From Saccharothrix australiensis (GTDB lineage Bacteria > Actinomycetota > Actinomycetes > Mycobacteriales > Pseudonocardiaceae): a stretch of DNA of 64,000 nucleotides. Positions 26,342 to 34,923 of the stretch are shown here, piece after piece. The first letter of the stretch is position 1, and every line of letters begins with the position of its first letter. Below the pieces are notes generated by a model. That model did not search any database and was not told where the DNA came from. It saw only the letters and a list, made by a program, of their open reading frames with translations. Both the position numbers and the translations under genes were made by a program. The stretch spans positions 5,109,501-5,173,500 of the forward strand of contig NZ_RBXO01000001.1 of the NCBI RefSeq assembly GCF_003634935.1, written 5' to 3'.

Positions 26342-27216
26342 CCAAGGAAATTCTGGTGGCCTACGGCGTCGACGTGGACGCGGTCGGCGGCTGGCTCGGC
26401 TCCTACGGCGGCGAGGACTCGCCGTGCGACATCTCGCGCGGCCTCTTCGCCGGCGAGGTCGGCGTGCCGCGCATGCTGGAACTGTTCCGCCGCAAGGGCA
26501 TCCCGAGCACCTGGTTCTGGCCCGGCCACTCGATCGAGACCTTCCCCGAGCAGTTCGACGCCTGCGTCGGCGCGGGGCACGAGATCGGCGTCCACGGCTA
26601 CAGCCACGAGAACCCCATCGCGATGAGCCGGGACCAGGAGTCCGCGATCCTGGACCACTGCATCGACCTGATCCGGACCCGGACCGGCCGCCGCCCCACC
26701 GGTTACGTCGCGCCGTGGTGGGAGTTCTCCCCCGTCACCAACGAACTGCTGCTGGAGCGCGGGATCAAGTACGACCACTCCCTGATGCACCGCGACTTCG
26801 AGCCGTACTACGTGCGCGTCGGCGACACCTGGACGAAGATCGACTACGACCGCCCCGCGCAGACGTGGATGAAGCCGCTGGAGCGGGGCGAGGAGACCGA
26901 CCTCATCGAGATCCCCGCCTCCTGGTACCTCGACGACCTGCCGCCGATGATGTTCGTCAAGGCCAGCCCGAACAGCCACGGCTTCGTCAGCCCGCGCGAG
27001 CTGGAGCAGATGTGGCGGGACCAGTTCGACTGGGTCTACCGGGAGTCCGAGTACGCCGTGTTCACCATGACGGTGCACCCCGACGTCTCCGGCCGGCCGC
27101 AGAACCTGCTGATGCACGAGCGCCTGATCGACTACATCTCCGGCCACGAGGGCGTCCGCTGGGTCCAGTTCGACCAGATCGCCGACGACTTCGCCGCCCG
27201 GCGGCCGCGTCGTTGA
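26338..27216 (+). CDS. NodB-fold (PuuE/imidase-like) hydrolase
   Basis: A 292-aa polysaccharide-deacetylase-family protein without signal peptide. The metal site is visible: the DVD pair (D12/D14) at the first strand and HGYSHEN (H-x3-H), with [14 protein letters not shown] and a C-terminal [10 protein letters not shown] strand. Cytosolic NodB members of this subtype ([18 protein letters not shown]) include PuuE-type allantoinases, cyclic imide hydrolases and HpPgdA-like deacetylases. Coupled translation with an asparaginase-fold amidase suggests ring-opening of an imide or ureide followed by amide hydrolysis. That pathway is inference, and a sugar deacetylase remains possible. Confidence 0.88.
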   Translation: MTKEILVAYGVDVDAVGGWLGSYGGEDSPCDISRGLFAGEVGVPRMLELFRRKGIPSTWFWPGHSIETFPEQFDACVGAGHEIGVHGYSHENPIAMSRDQESAILDHCIDLIRTRTGRRPTGYVAPWWEFSPVTNELLLERGIKYDHSLMHRDFEPYYVRVGDTWTKIDYDRPAQTWMKPLERGEETDLIEIPASWYLDDLPPMMFVKASPNSHGFVSPRELEQMWRDQFDWVYRESEYAVFTMTVHPDVSGRPQNLLMHERLIDYISGHEGVRWVQFDQIADDFAARRPRR

Positions 27217-27224
27217 CGCGGCCT

Positions 27225-27320
27225 ACCCCGGCCCGATCCCCTGCCCGGTCCCCGGCCCGGTCCTCCGCCCGGTCCCCCGCCCGGCACCCCGCCCGATCCC
27301 CCGCTCGGTTCCTCGCCCGA
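27225..27320. repeat. Eight 12-base tandem repeats before the MFS gene
   Basis: Eight consecutive 12-base units of the form TCCCCGGCCCGG lie between the NodB gene and the MFS start. They are in frame with the MFS gene and would read as Ser-Pro-Ala-Arg repeats. Third bases vary while the amino acids mostly stay constant. Confidence 0.8.
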
Positions 27321-27341
27321 GCCACTCCGAAAGTTCCCGCC

Positions 27342-28688
27342 ATGTCCGAGAAACCCCGCGGCGTCCTCCCACCGGGTGGCGCTCCGCTCGCACCGCGCAT
27401 GGTGCGCCGCGTGTCCCTCGTCTGCTTCCTCGCCTGGGTCTTCAGCGTCTTCGACCACACCCTCTTCGGCACCCTGCTCCCGCAGATCGCGGCGGACTTC
27501 GGCTGGAGCGCGACGGAGAGCACGGCGGTCGCGACCTGGGTGACGGCGGGGACCTTCGTGGTCTCCCTCGCCGTCGGCCCCATGCTGGACCGCTTCGGCC
27601 GCAAGCCGGCGCTGATGATCACCACCGCCGGCGCCGCGCTGACCTCCGGCCTCAGCTCGCTGGCCGGCGGCAAGCTCTCGATCATCCTGGTGCGCTCGTT
27701 CTCCGGCCTCGGCTACTCCGAGGAGGTGGTCAACAGCGTCTACCTCAACGAGGTGTACGGCCGCAACGGCAAGCGCGGCTTCATGTACAGCTTCGTGCAG
27801 AGCGGGTGGCCGGTCGGCGCGCTGCTCGGCGCGCTGCTCACCGCGCTGCTGCTGCCCAGCATCGGCTGGCGCGGCGTCTTCCTGTTCGCCACCTTCCCGG
27901 CGCTGGTGATCGTGCTGCTGGCCTGGCGGCTGCCGGAGTCCCCGGTGTTCGTCAACCTGCGGCACCTGCGTCGGCTGCGGGCGGCCGGGCGGGACGAGGA
28001 AGCCGCCGAGGTGGCCGCGGCGGCGGGCATCGAGGACGAGCGCGGCGGCAGCCTGCGCGAGCTGTTCGCGCCCGGCCTGCGGCGGCACACCCTCAGCCTC
28101 TCCGCGGCCTGGCTGCTGAACTGGATGGCGATCCAGGTGTTCTCCGTGCTCGGCACCACGGTGTTGGTCGAGGCCAAGGGGGTGAGCTTCGACAGCGCGC
28201 TGGTGGTGCTGATCCTGGCCAACGCCGCCGGCTTCGGCGGCTACCTCTTCCACGGCTACCTCGGCGACCGGATCGGCCGTCGCCGCACCATCATCCTCGG
28301 CTGGTCGATCGGCAGCGCGGCGATGACCGCGATGCTGCTCGGCCCGGCCGACGCGCCGTTCGTCATCGGCATGTACGCGCTCGGCCTGTTCTTCCTCACC
28401 GGCCCGTACGCGGCGCTGCTGTTCTACATGGGCGAGTCCTTCCCCGCCCACCTGCGCGGCATCGGGCCGAACACCGCGCACATCATGGGCCCGATCGGCG
28501 CCATCCTCGGCTCCGCCGTGCTCTCGCTGCTCGTCAGCGCCGGGGTGTCGATGACGGTCGCCGCCCTGTGCGCGGGCTCGCTCGGCCTGGCCGGCTCGGC
28601 GGTCGCGATGCTCGGCACCCGCCGGGTCGACCAGTCCGACGCCGGGTCACCGGCCGACCACACCCCGTCCGTCCGAACCACCGTGTAG
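27342..28688 (+). CDS. MFS transporter, sugar/acid-porter type
   Basis: A 448-aa twelve-helix carrier. Motif A appears twice (GPMLDRFGRKPAL after helix 2 and GYLGDRIGRRRTII after helix 8), with PESPVF at the end of helix 6. These mark the metabolite:H+ symporter/aromatic acid branch. The ATG at 27342 gives a normal N-terminus. An in-frame TTG at 27213, overlapping the previous stop, would add a 43-residue Ser-Pro-Ala-Arg repeat. Its place between catabolic enzymes under a LacI operator indicates uptake of the operon's substrate. Confidence 0.92.
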   Translation: MSEKPRGVLPPGGAPLAPRMVRRVSLVCFLAWVFSVFDHTLFGTLLPQIAADFGWSATESTAVATWVTAGTFVVSLAVGPMLDRFGRKPALMITTAGAALTSGLSSLAGGKLSIILVRSFSGLGYSEEVVNSVYLNEVYGRNGKRGFMYSFVQSGWPVGALLGALLTALLLPSIGWRGVFLFATFPALVIVLLAWRLPESPVFVNLRHLRRLRAAGRDEEAAEVAAAAGIEDERGGSLRELFAPGLRRHTLSLSAAWLLNWMAIQVFSVLGTTVLVEAKGVSFDSALVVLILANAAGFGGYLFHGYLGDRIGRRRTIILGWSIGSAAMTAMLLGPADAPFVIGMYALGLFFLTGPYAALLFYMGESFPAHLRGIGPNTAHIMGPIGAILGSAVLSLLVSAGVSMTVAALCAGSLGLAGSAVAMLGTRRVDQSDAGSPADHTPSVRTTV

Positions 28689-28698
28689 GGAGAAGTCC

Positions 28699-29496
28699 TT
28701 GAGCACCGACGAAACCACGCCGCGCGACGACGGGCTGCCGGGGAAGGTCGCCGTCATCAGCGGGGGCGTCAGCGGGATCGGCCTGGCGCTGGCGCTGGCG
28801 TACGCCCGGGCCGGGGTCGCCACCGTGCTGGGCTACCACCCCGGCGACCCCCACGACCCCGAGGCGGCGGTGCGCGCCGTCCGGGAGCAGGGCGGCCGGG
28901 TGCTGGCCGTGCCCGCGGACGTGCGCGACCGCGCGGCGGTCGACCAGCTCGCCGACACCGCCGTGCGCGAGTTCGGCCGGCTCGACATCGCCGTGGCCAA
29001 CGCGGGCATCCTGCGCCAGGCCGCGCTGGCGGAGCTGTCCGACGAGGACTGGCACGCGATGCTGGACGTCGACCTGACCGGCGTGCTCCGCCTGCTGCGC
29101 GCGGCGCACACCCGGATGACCTCCGGCGGTGCGATGGTCGCGGTGTCCTCGATCGCGGGCGGCGTCTACGGCTGGGCCGACCACGCCCACTACGCGGCGG
29201 CGAAGGCCGGTGTGCTCGGGCTGGTGCGCTCGCTCGGCGTGGAGCTGGCTCCCCGCGGCATCCGCGTGAACGCGGTGATCCCCGGTCTCATCGAGACACC
29301 GCAGTCGCTGGACGCGCGGAACTCGCTCGGCCCGGAGGGGCTGCGCGCCGCGGGGGCGGGCATCCCCGCGGGCCGCGTGGGCCGTGCCGACGAGGTCGCC
29401 AGGGTGATCCGGTTCCTCACCTCCGACGACGCCGCCTACGTCACCGCGCAGCACGTCGTCGTCGACGGCGGGCTCACCGCGCGGTTCCCGGACTGA
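28699..29496 (+). CDS. SDR-family oxidoreductase (first of two)
   Basis: A 265-aa classical short-chain dehydrogenase. The cofactor loop is GGVSGIG, followed by the NAG motif (VANAGIL), the catalytic Ser (VSSIAGG) and Y-x3-K (HYAAAKAG). The start is a TTG at 28699 with GGGAGAAG just upstream, which is uncommon and may lower expression. The region after the first strand (GYHPGDP) lacks the Asp usual for NAD-specific enzymes, so NADP is possible. It probably oxidises or reduces an alcohol or keto intermediate of the operon's substrate. Confidence 0.9.
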   Translation: MSTDETTPRDDGLPGKVAVISGGVSGIGLALALAYARAGVATVLGYHPGDPHDPEAAVRAVREQGGRVLAVPADVRDRAAVDQLADTAVREFGRLDIAVANAGILRQAALAELSDEDWHAMLDVDLTGVLRLLRAAHTRMTSGGAMVAVSSIAGGVYGWADHAHYAAAKAGVLGLVRSLGVELAPRGIRVNAVIPGLIETPQSLDARNSLGPEGLRAAGAGIPAGRVGRADEVARVIRFLTSDDAAYVTAQHVVVDGGLTARFPD

Positions 29497-29508
29497 GGAG
29501 GAGAGGGC

Positions 29509-30285
29509 ATGGGAAGGAGTGACGAGGTGGACGGCACCCGAGGGGCGCTGGCCGGACGCCGGTGCCTGATCACCGGCGCGGCCAGCGGGATCGGCGCGGC
29601 GATCGCGGTGGCCTACGCCCGCGAGGGCGCGGTCGTCGCGCTGGCCGACCTGGACGAGCCGGGGCTCGCCCGGACCCTGGCCGCGCTGGGCGACGCCGGT
29701 GGGCACACCCGGCACGTGGTCGACCTGACCGACCCGGCGGCGGTCACGGCCGCCGTCGAGGCGGTGGCCGAGGCGCACGGCGGGATCGACGTGCTGGTGA
29801 ACTGCGCGGGCATCCTCGACGAGACGCCCCTGGTCGAGATGGACCTCGACACCTGGCAGCGCATGATCGACGTCGACCTCACCAGCGTGTTCCTGATCTG
29901 CCGCGCGGTGGTGCCGCGGATGCTCGCGGCGGGCGGCGGCCGGGTGGTCAACGTCGCCTCGCAGCTCGCGCAGAAGGGCGGCGCGGGGCTGACCCACTAC
30001 TGCGCGGCCAAGGCGGGCGTCATCGGCTTCACCAAGGCGCTCGCCAGGGAGGTCTCGGGCCGGGGCGTGCTGGTGAACGCGATCGCGCCCGGACCGATCA
30101 GCACCCCGCTGATCGACGGCCTGAGCGAGCAGTGGCGGCGGGACAAGGAGGCCGAGCTGCCGCTGGGCCGGTTCGGGCTGCCCGAGGAGGTCGCGCCCAC
30201 GGCCGTCCTGCTCGCCTCGGACCCCGGCGGGAACCTCTACACCGGGCAGACGCTCGGCCCCAACAGCGGCGACGTGATGGCCTGA
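29509..30285 (+). CDS. SDR-family oxidoreductase (second of two)
   Basis: A 258-aa FabG-like short-chain dehydrogenase. Cofactor loop GAASGIG, Asp at the end of the second strand (ALADLDEPG, pointing to NAD), NCAG (the NAG variant), the Ser of NVASQLAQ and Y-x3-K (HYCAAKAG). It follows the first SDR by 12 bases with a GAGGAGAGG site. Two different SDRs in one catabolic operon suggest successive oxidations or a reversible step. Active site complete. Confidence 0.9.
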   Translation: MGRSDEVDGTRGALAGRRCLITGAASGIGAAIAVAYAREGAVVALADLDEPGLARTLAALGDAGGHTRHVVDLTDPAAVTAAVEAVAEAHGGIDVLVNCAGILDETPLVEMDLDTWQRMIDVDLTSVFLICRAVVPRMLAAGGGRVVNVASQLAQKGGAGLTHYCAAKAGVIGFTKALAREVSGRGVLVNAIAPGPISTPLIDGLSEQWRRDKEAELPLGRFGLPEEVAPTAVLLASDPGGNLYTGQTLGPNSGDVMA

Positions 30286-30288
30286 GCG

Positions 30289-30816
30289 GTGTGCGGAGCG
30301 TGCGGCGCGCCGACGACCTCCTGGACCGAGCGGATCTCCCCGCTCGGTCCGGGCGCGGCGCGCCGACGAGCCCGTGCCCTGACCACCGCGCTGGAGCTGG
30401 CCGGCACGCCACCGCACCGCGTCCGGGTCGTGCCCTGGCACGGCGGCGGGCTGTCCCTGCGCACCCCGACCGGCCTGCACTACGCGCCCTCGCTGGTGCT
30501 CGCCGCCCGGTGGCTCGGCGCGCGGTTCGGACCGCTGGTGCCCGCCGCCGGGGACGACCCCACCACCCGCGCGCCCCTGCCGGAACACCGCGAGGCCGAC
30601 GGCGTGGCGGTGTGGTGCGCCCTGGTGGCCGCATGCGGGCGCGGACCGGTCGTGCTCACCCTGCCCGGCCTGCGGGTGCGGCTGGCCGACGAAGTCCTCG
30701 TGGCACCACGCCACGAGGCGGAAGCAGGGGACTCGGCGCTGCACGCCCCGGCCGGCGCGCACCGCCTGCTCGCGCACCTGCGAGCCGTGGCCCCGCCGTG
30801 CCGGGACCCCGGCTGA
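30289..30816 (+). CDS. Hypothetical CxxC protein, last gene of the operon
   Basis: A 175-aa protein of unknown family beginning MCGACGAPTTSWTE, a CxxC that could bind metal, followed by helices (ARRRARALTTALELAG) and strands around GPVVLTLPGLRVRLADE. Further single cysteines occur at CALVAACG and near the end. There is no signal peptide. The GTG start is three bases after the previous stop, so it belongs to the operon. It could be a small accessory or metal-chaperone protein for the NodB-type metalloenzyme; that is a guess. Confidence 0.65.
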   Translation: MCGACGAPTTSWTERISPLGPGAARRRARALTTALELAGTPPHRVRVVPWHGGGLSLRTPTGLHYAPSLVLAARWLGARFGPLVPAAGDDPTTRAPLPEHREADGVAVWCALVAACGRGPVVLTLPGLRVRLADEVLVAPRHEAEAGDSALHAPAGAHRLLAHLRAVAPPCRDPG

Positions 30817-31117
30817 ACGGGGTGCCGGCCCCAGGGCCGGGGTGCACGATGCCCGGCCGTCGGGTCGCGCGTCATGGCGACGTGGATGTCGTCGTGCCCC
30901 GGGGGGCGGCGTGGATGATCCCGGCCGGGTCGACGACCGGCACCGAGTCGAACTCCGGCCCCTCGGCCTGGAGGGGCGTCGGCACGACGACGGGATCGGT
31001 GATCGTGGCCGGTGCGGCGAGGCGCAGGGACCGTCGGAGCCGGGCCGCCCGTCGGTGCTGCCACGTCGCTGGCGGGTGTCCGCGCCGCACCGCGTGGCCT
31101 CAGCCGACCGGCAGGGC
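30817..31117. other. Convergent gap with no convincing gene
   Basis: About 300 bases lie between convergent genes. A minus-strand frame (30872-31090) gives 72 residues with an Arg-rich start and a hydrophobic/Pro end, without ribosome site or family. I see no strong terminator stem. Confidence 0.4.
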
Positions 31118-31134
31118 TCAGCCGACCGGCAGGG
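31099..31134. repeat. 18-base duplication at the end of the MFS gene
   Basis: CTCAGCCGACCGGCAGGG occurs twice in direct succession (31099-31116, 31117-31134). The inner copy encodes the last residues and stop of the minus-strand MFS gene; the outer copy lies just after it. Confidence 0.7.
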
Positions 31135-32302
31135 CCTCTGCCGTCGCCGGCGCGGCCTTGGCGCGGCGGTCGAGCGACGCGGCCAGGAACGACAGCAGCA
31201 GCGCGGCACCGGTCAGCAGGGCGCCGACCCAGTTGGGCGAGGTGTAGCCGAGGCCGCCCGCGATGGTCAGGCCGCCGAGCCACGCCGCGAGCGCGTTGCC
31301 CAGGTTGAAGGCGCCGATGTTCGCCGCCGAGGCCAGCGTGGGCGCGGCGGCGGCCTGGTCGAGCACCCACTTCTGCAACGGCGGGACGCTCGCGAAGCCC
31401 AGTGCGCCGGTCAGGGTCAGCGTGATCGCCGCGAGCACCTTGTCGTGCGCGGTGAAGGTGAACAGCAGCAGGACGAGCGCGAGCGCGCTCAGCGAGACGA
31501 ACAGCAGCGGCATGAGCGCGCGGTCGGCGTACCGGCCGCCCAGCAGGTTGCCCGCGAACGTGCCGACCCCGAACAGGACGAGCAGCCAGGTGACCGCGCC
31601 GGCGGAGTACCCGGCGACCTCGGTCATCATCGGCGCGATGTAGGTGATGGCGGCGAAGACGCCACCGAAGCCGAGGACCGTCATCGCCATCGCGAGCCAC
31701 ACCTGGACGTTGCGGAAGGCGGCGAACTCGGTCCGGACGGTGACGCCCTCGGGCCGGCCCGTCTCCGGCACCAGCCTGGCCACGCCGAGCAGGCCCAGCA
31801 CGCCGAGCCCGGCCACGATCGCGAAGGTGACCCGCCAGCCGGCGGACTGGCCGATCATCGTGCCACCGGGGACGCCGACGATCGTCGCGACGGTGAGCCC
31901 GGTGAACATCAGGGAGATGGCGGACGCCTTGCGCTCCGGCGCGACGAGGCCGGCCGCGACCACCGAGCCGACGCCGAAGAACGCGCCGTGCGCCAGCGAG
32001 GCGACGATCCGACCGACCAGCATGACGGCGTAGACCGGCGCGACGGCGGAGAGCGCGTTGCCGGCGATGAACAGCCCCATGAGGAGCATCAGCACCTTCT
32101 TCCGGGACGCCCTCGCGCCCAGGACGGTCAGCAGCGGCGCGCCCACGAGCACGCCGAGGGCGTAGCCGGTGACGAGCCAGCCGGCGGCGGGGATGGACAC
32201 CCCGAACTCGACGGCGACCTCGGGCAGCAGGCCCACGATCACGAACTCGGTGGTGCCGATCCCGAAGGCGCCGATGGCCAGGGCCAGGAGCGCGAGCGGC
32301 AT
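31118..32302 (-). CDS. MFS exporter, DHA1 (AraJ/Cmx-like)
   Basis: A 394-aa twelve-helix transporter. The N-terminal signature (ALLALAIGAFGIGTTEFVIVG) and the TLTGYALG-like second helix (WLVTGYALGVLVGAPLLT) are those of AraJ/YdhP/chloramphenicol-exporter proteins. Motif B-like GRIVASLAHGAFFG and motif C-like VATIVGVPGGTMIG confirm antiporter character. It is divergent from a MarR regulator, a common drug-efflux pairing; the substrate is presumably a toxic small molecule. Confidence 0.92.
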   Translation of the reverse strand: MPLALLALAIGAFGIGTTEFVIVGLLPEVAVEFGVSIPAAGWLVTGYALGVLVGAPLLTVLGARASRKKVLMLLMGLFIAGNALSAVAPVYAVMLVGRIVASLAHGAFFGVGSVVAAGLVAPERKASAISLMFTGLTVATIVGVPGGTMIGQSAGWRVTFAIVAGLGVLGLLGVARLVPETGRPEGVTVRTEFAAFRNVQVWLAMAMTVLGFGGVFAAITYIAPMMTEVAGYSAGAVTWLLVLFGVGTFAGNLLGGRYADRALMPLLFVSLSALALVLLLFTFTAHDKVLAAITLTLTGALGFASVPPLQKWVLDQAAAAPTLASAANIGAFNLGNALAAWLGGLTIAGGLGYTSPNWVGALLTGAALLLSFLAASLDRRAKAAPATAEALPVG

Positions 32303-32353
32303 GGAGTCCCCCTCGAAGAACTTGCGTCAGACTGTTACGAGCGCCGACAATAG

Positions 32354-32376
32354 TTGCACGCGCGGGCTAAGCGCAA
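32354..32376. promoter_or_regulatory. Possible MarR operator
   Basis: TTGCAC...GCGCAA (32354-32376) forms an imperfect inverted repeat in the divergent gap between the MFS exporter and the MarR gene, in line with MarR sites that carry TTGC/GCAA half-sites. Confidence 0.4.
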
Positions 32377-32432
32377 ACGCGGGTTGTGCTACCGTGAGCT
32401 AGGCTTCGGTGCGCACCCGTGAGGAGGCCGTG

Positions 32433-32894
32433 ATGACCGCCACCGCTCCCGCCATGACGGCGCTGGCCAACGGCTGGTGCGCGCTGTCGGTCCTGCACGG
32501 CCGCATCGAGGCGCGCGTGGAGCACGCGCTCCAGGCCGAGCACGACCTGAGCGTGCGGGAGTACTCCCTGCTGGAGGTGCTCAGCCGCCAGCACGACGGC
32601 GAGGGCGGCCGCCTCCAGATGCGCCAGGTCGCGGACGCCGTCGTGCTGAGCCAGAGCGCCACCACGCGGCTGGTGACCAGGCTGGAGGACCGCGGCCTGC
32701 TGTCGCGCTACCTGTGCCCGACCGACCGGCGCGGCATCTACACCGACGTCACCGACGCCGGTCTGGCCCTCCTGGCGGCCGCCCGGCCCACCCACGGCCG
32801 CGCGCTCCGGGAGGCCCTGGACGAGGCCCGGCGCGACGAGGCCCTGTGCCCGCTGGTCGAGGCCGTCGAAGCGCTCGGCGCGGCCAGGGCGTAG
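32433..32894 (+). CDS. MarR-family transcriptional regulator
   Basis: A 153-aa winged-helix regulator: the recognition helix region (VADAVVLSQSATTRLVTRLE) is followed by the wing with the conserved Asp-Arg-Arg (CPTDRRGIYTDVTDAG). The ATG at 32433 has GAGGAGG eight bases upstream; a GTG at 32409 would add eight residues. Divergent from the DHA1 exporter, it most likely represses it and itself, with ligand-induced release. Confidence 0.88.
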   Translation: MTATAPAMTALANGWCALSVLHGRIEARVEHALQAEHDLSVREYSLLEVLSRQHDGEGGRLQMRQVADAVVLSQSATTRLVTRLEDRGLLSRYLCPTDRRGIYTDVTDAGLALLAAARPTHGRALREALDEARRDEALCPLVEAVEALGAARA

Positions 32895-32954
32895 CGGTCG
32901 GCCTGCCCCCGGTGCCCGGTGCCGGCGTTCGAGCCGTGCGTCGGGTGGCGGGCG

Positions 32955-33698
32955 TCAGGTGGCCGGCGTCGAGCCGGGGGTGTGCCCGAAGGTGCGGCGG
33001 AAGACGCTGATGAAGGTGCTGGCGGACGACCAGCCGCAGCGGTGGGCGACCGCGGTGACGGGGGTGTCGTCGGCCAGGAGCACCAACGCGTGGTGCAGCC
33101 GGATCTGGGTGCGCCACTGCGGGTAGGTGAGGCCGAGGTCGTCGCGCAGGCGCCGGGACAGCGTGCGCGCGCCGGCGCCGAGCTGCCTGCCGAGTTCGTC
33201 GAGCGAGCGGTTGTCCGCCGGGTCGGCGCGCAGGACGTCGTGCAACTCCCGCAGCAGGGCGCTGGTGGGCGTGGGCAGGCGCAGCGGCTGCTCGGGGGCC
33301 GCGGTGAGCTGGTCGAGCAGGACGGCGCGCAGGCGCAGGCGGGCCGCGCCGCCGTCCTCGGGGGTGCGCGTGTAGGCGACGACGAGTTCGCGCAGGAGGG
33401 GGCTGACGGCGAGGACGGCCGGCCGGTCGAGGCCGAGCGGGTTCACCGCCGCGGGCAGGCCGACCAGGTGGAGGTCGAGTTCGCCGTGCGCCTGGTGGCG
33501 GTGGGCGGTGCCCGCCGGGATCCACAGCGCGCGGGTGGCGGGCGCGACCCAGGAGCCGACGTCGGTGGTGACCGCGATGGTGCCCCGGCCGGCGTAGACG
33601 ATCTGGTGGTCGTCATGGCGGTGCGCCTCGATCCGGTCACCGGAGGAGAGCCGCCGGGTCGAGGTCGGCGCGACGGGCTGGTGGCGGATTTCCTGCAT
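32955..33698 (-). CDS. AraC-family regulator with N-terminal cupin sensor
   Basis: A 247-aa protein. The N-terminal cupin has HRHDDHQIVYAGRG and PAGTAHRHQAHGELDLHLV. The C-terminal double HTH reads RSLDELGRQLGAGARTLSR and TPVTAVAHRCGWSSASTFIS, with the FRRTFGHTPG end. The start at ATG 33698 is chosen because the longer frame has no ribosome site. It is divergent from the Fsr-like MFS gene only 46 bases away; this cupin-AraC plus efflux pair is common and suggests local control of the transporter. Confidence 0.9.
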   Translation of the reverse strand: MQEIRHQPVAPTSTRRLSSGDRIEAHRHDDHQIVYAGRGTIAVTTDVGSWVAPATRALWIPAGTAHRHQAHGELDLHLVGLPAAVNPLGLDRPAVLAVSPLLRELVVAYTRTPEDGGAARLRLRAVLLDQLTAAPEQPLRLPTPTSALLRELHDVLRADPADNRSLDELGRQLGAGARTLSRRLRDDLGLTYPQWRTQIRLHHALVLLADDTPVTAVAHRCGWSSASTFISVFRRTFGHTPGSTPAT

Positions 33699-33744
33699 TG
33701 CTTGGCATTCTATCGAAAGCGGGACACCGGTCGCGTCGCCCAGC

Positions 33745-34923
33745 ATGGGTCCGGTGCGAAGGAACACCTCGATCTCCCTGCTGGCCGCGGGACACGCCTG
33801 CGTCGACCTCTACCAGGGCGCGGTCGCCGCGCTGGTCCCGTTCTTCGTGGCCGAGCGCGACTACGGCTACGCCCTCGCGTCCGGCATCGTGCTGGCGGTG
33901 TCGCTGCTGTCGTCGGTCGCCCAGCCGGTCTTCGGCATGCTCACCGACCGGTGGGCGATGCCGTGGCTGCTGCCGGTCGGCACCGTGCTGGGCGGCGTCG
34001 GCGTCGCGTTGAGCGGGCTGGGCGACTCGTACGGGCTGACGTTGGCGTTCGTCGCGATCTCGGGGATCGGCGTGGCCGCCTACCACCCCGAGTCCGCCCG
34101 CGTGGCCCGGCTCGCCGGCCGGGGCAGCCACAGCGCCATGAGCTGGTTCTCGCTGGGCGGCAACGTCGGCTTCGCCGTCGCGCCCCTGCTGGTCTCGCTC
34201 GTGGTCGGTCAGGGCTCGCTGCGCTGGACCCCGCTGTTGGTGCTGCCCGCGCTCGTCGGCGCGGCCCTGTGCGTGCCGGTGCTCCGGGCGCTCGGCAGGC
34301 GGGCGGGCGGCGCGGCCACGACGCCGTCCGCCGGGGGCGACGACGACGTGGCCTCGTTCGTGAAGCTGTCCCTGGCGGTCGTCTGCCGCTCCGTCGTCTT
34401 CATCGGCCTGAGCACCTTCATCTCGCTGTACGTGCGGCAGCGCGTGGACGGCGGGGACACCGCCGGCACCGCGGCCCTGTTCCTGCTGTTCCTGGGCGGG
34501 GCGGTCGGCTCGGTGCTGGGCGGCTCCCTGGCCGACCGGTACGACCGGGTGCGCGTGTCGCGCTGGTCCTACCTGGTCTCGGTCGTGGCCGTCGCCGGAG
34601 TGGTCCACGTGCCCGGCCCGGCCGTGTTCTTCTTCGTGGCCCTCACCTCGGTCGCCCTGTACGTCCCCTTCTCGCTCCAGGTCACCCTCGGCCAGGACTA
34701 CCTGCCGTCCAGGGTCGGCACCGCCAGTGGCGTCACCCTCGGCCTCACCGTCAGCGTCGGCGGCCTGGCCGGCCCCCTGCTGGGACGCCTGGCCGACGTC
34801 ACCTCGCTGCGGACGGCCCTGACGCCCCTGATCGCCATGCCGGTCCTGAGCTGGCTCCTGTTCCGCCTCCTGCCCGAACCCGCGGTCGACCGGCCCGCCA
34901 CACCGGCACGACAGGGCGCCTGA
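33745..34923 (+). CDS. MFS exporter, fosmidomycin-resistance (Fsr)-like
   Basis: A 392-aa twelve-helix protein beginning SISLLAAGHACVDLYQGAVA, the Fsr-type N-terminus (H-x2-D-x4-G-x3). Other marks are GIGVAAYHPESARVA, typical of this subfamily, and a motif A-like GGSLADRYDRVRVS in the second half. It should export small hydrophilic or aromatic compounds. The very short gap to the AraC gene means the promoters overlap. A strong hairpin lies 125 bases past its stop. Confidence 0.87.
   Translation: MGPVRRNTSISLLAAGHACVDLYQGAVAALVPFFVAERDYGYALASGIVLAVSLLSSVAQPVFGMLTDRWAMPWLLPVGTVLGGVGVALSGLGDSYGLTLAFVAISGIGVAAYHPESARVARLAGRGSHSAMSWFSLGGNVGFAVAPLLVSLVVGQGSLRWTPLLVLPALVGAALCVPVLRALGRRAGGAATTPSAGGDDDVASFVKLSLAVVCRSVVFIGLSTFISLYVRQRVDGGDTAGTAALFLLFLGGAVGSVLGGSLADRYDRVRVSRWSYLVSVVAVAGVVHVPGPAVFFFVALTSVALYVPFSLQVTLGQDYLPSRVGTASGVTLGLTVSVGGLAGPLLGRLADVTSLRTALTPLIAMPVLSWLLFRLLPEPAVDRPATPARQGA

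Noticed and set aside
30872..31090. 72-residue minus-strand frame with Arg-rich start and a Pro/hydrophobic tail, considered as a small peptide precursor
   Set aside because: No ribosome site, no modifying enzyme nearby, and an Arg-rich N-terminus typical of shadow frames in GC-rich DNA.
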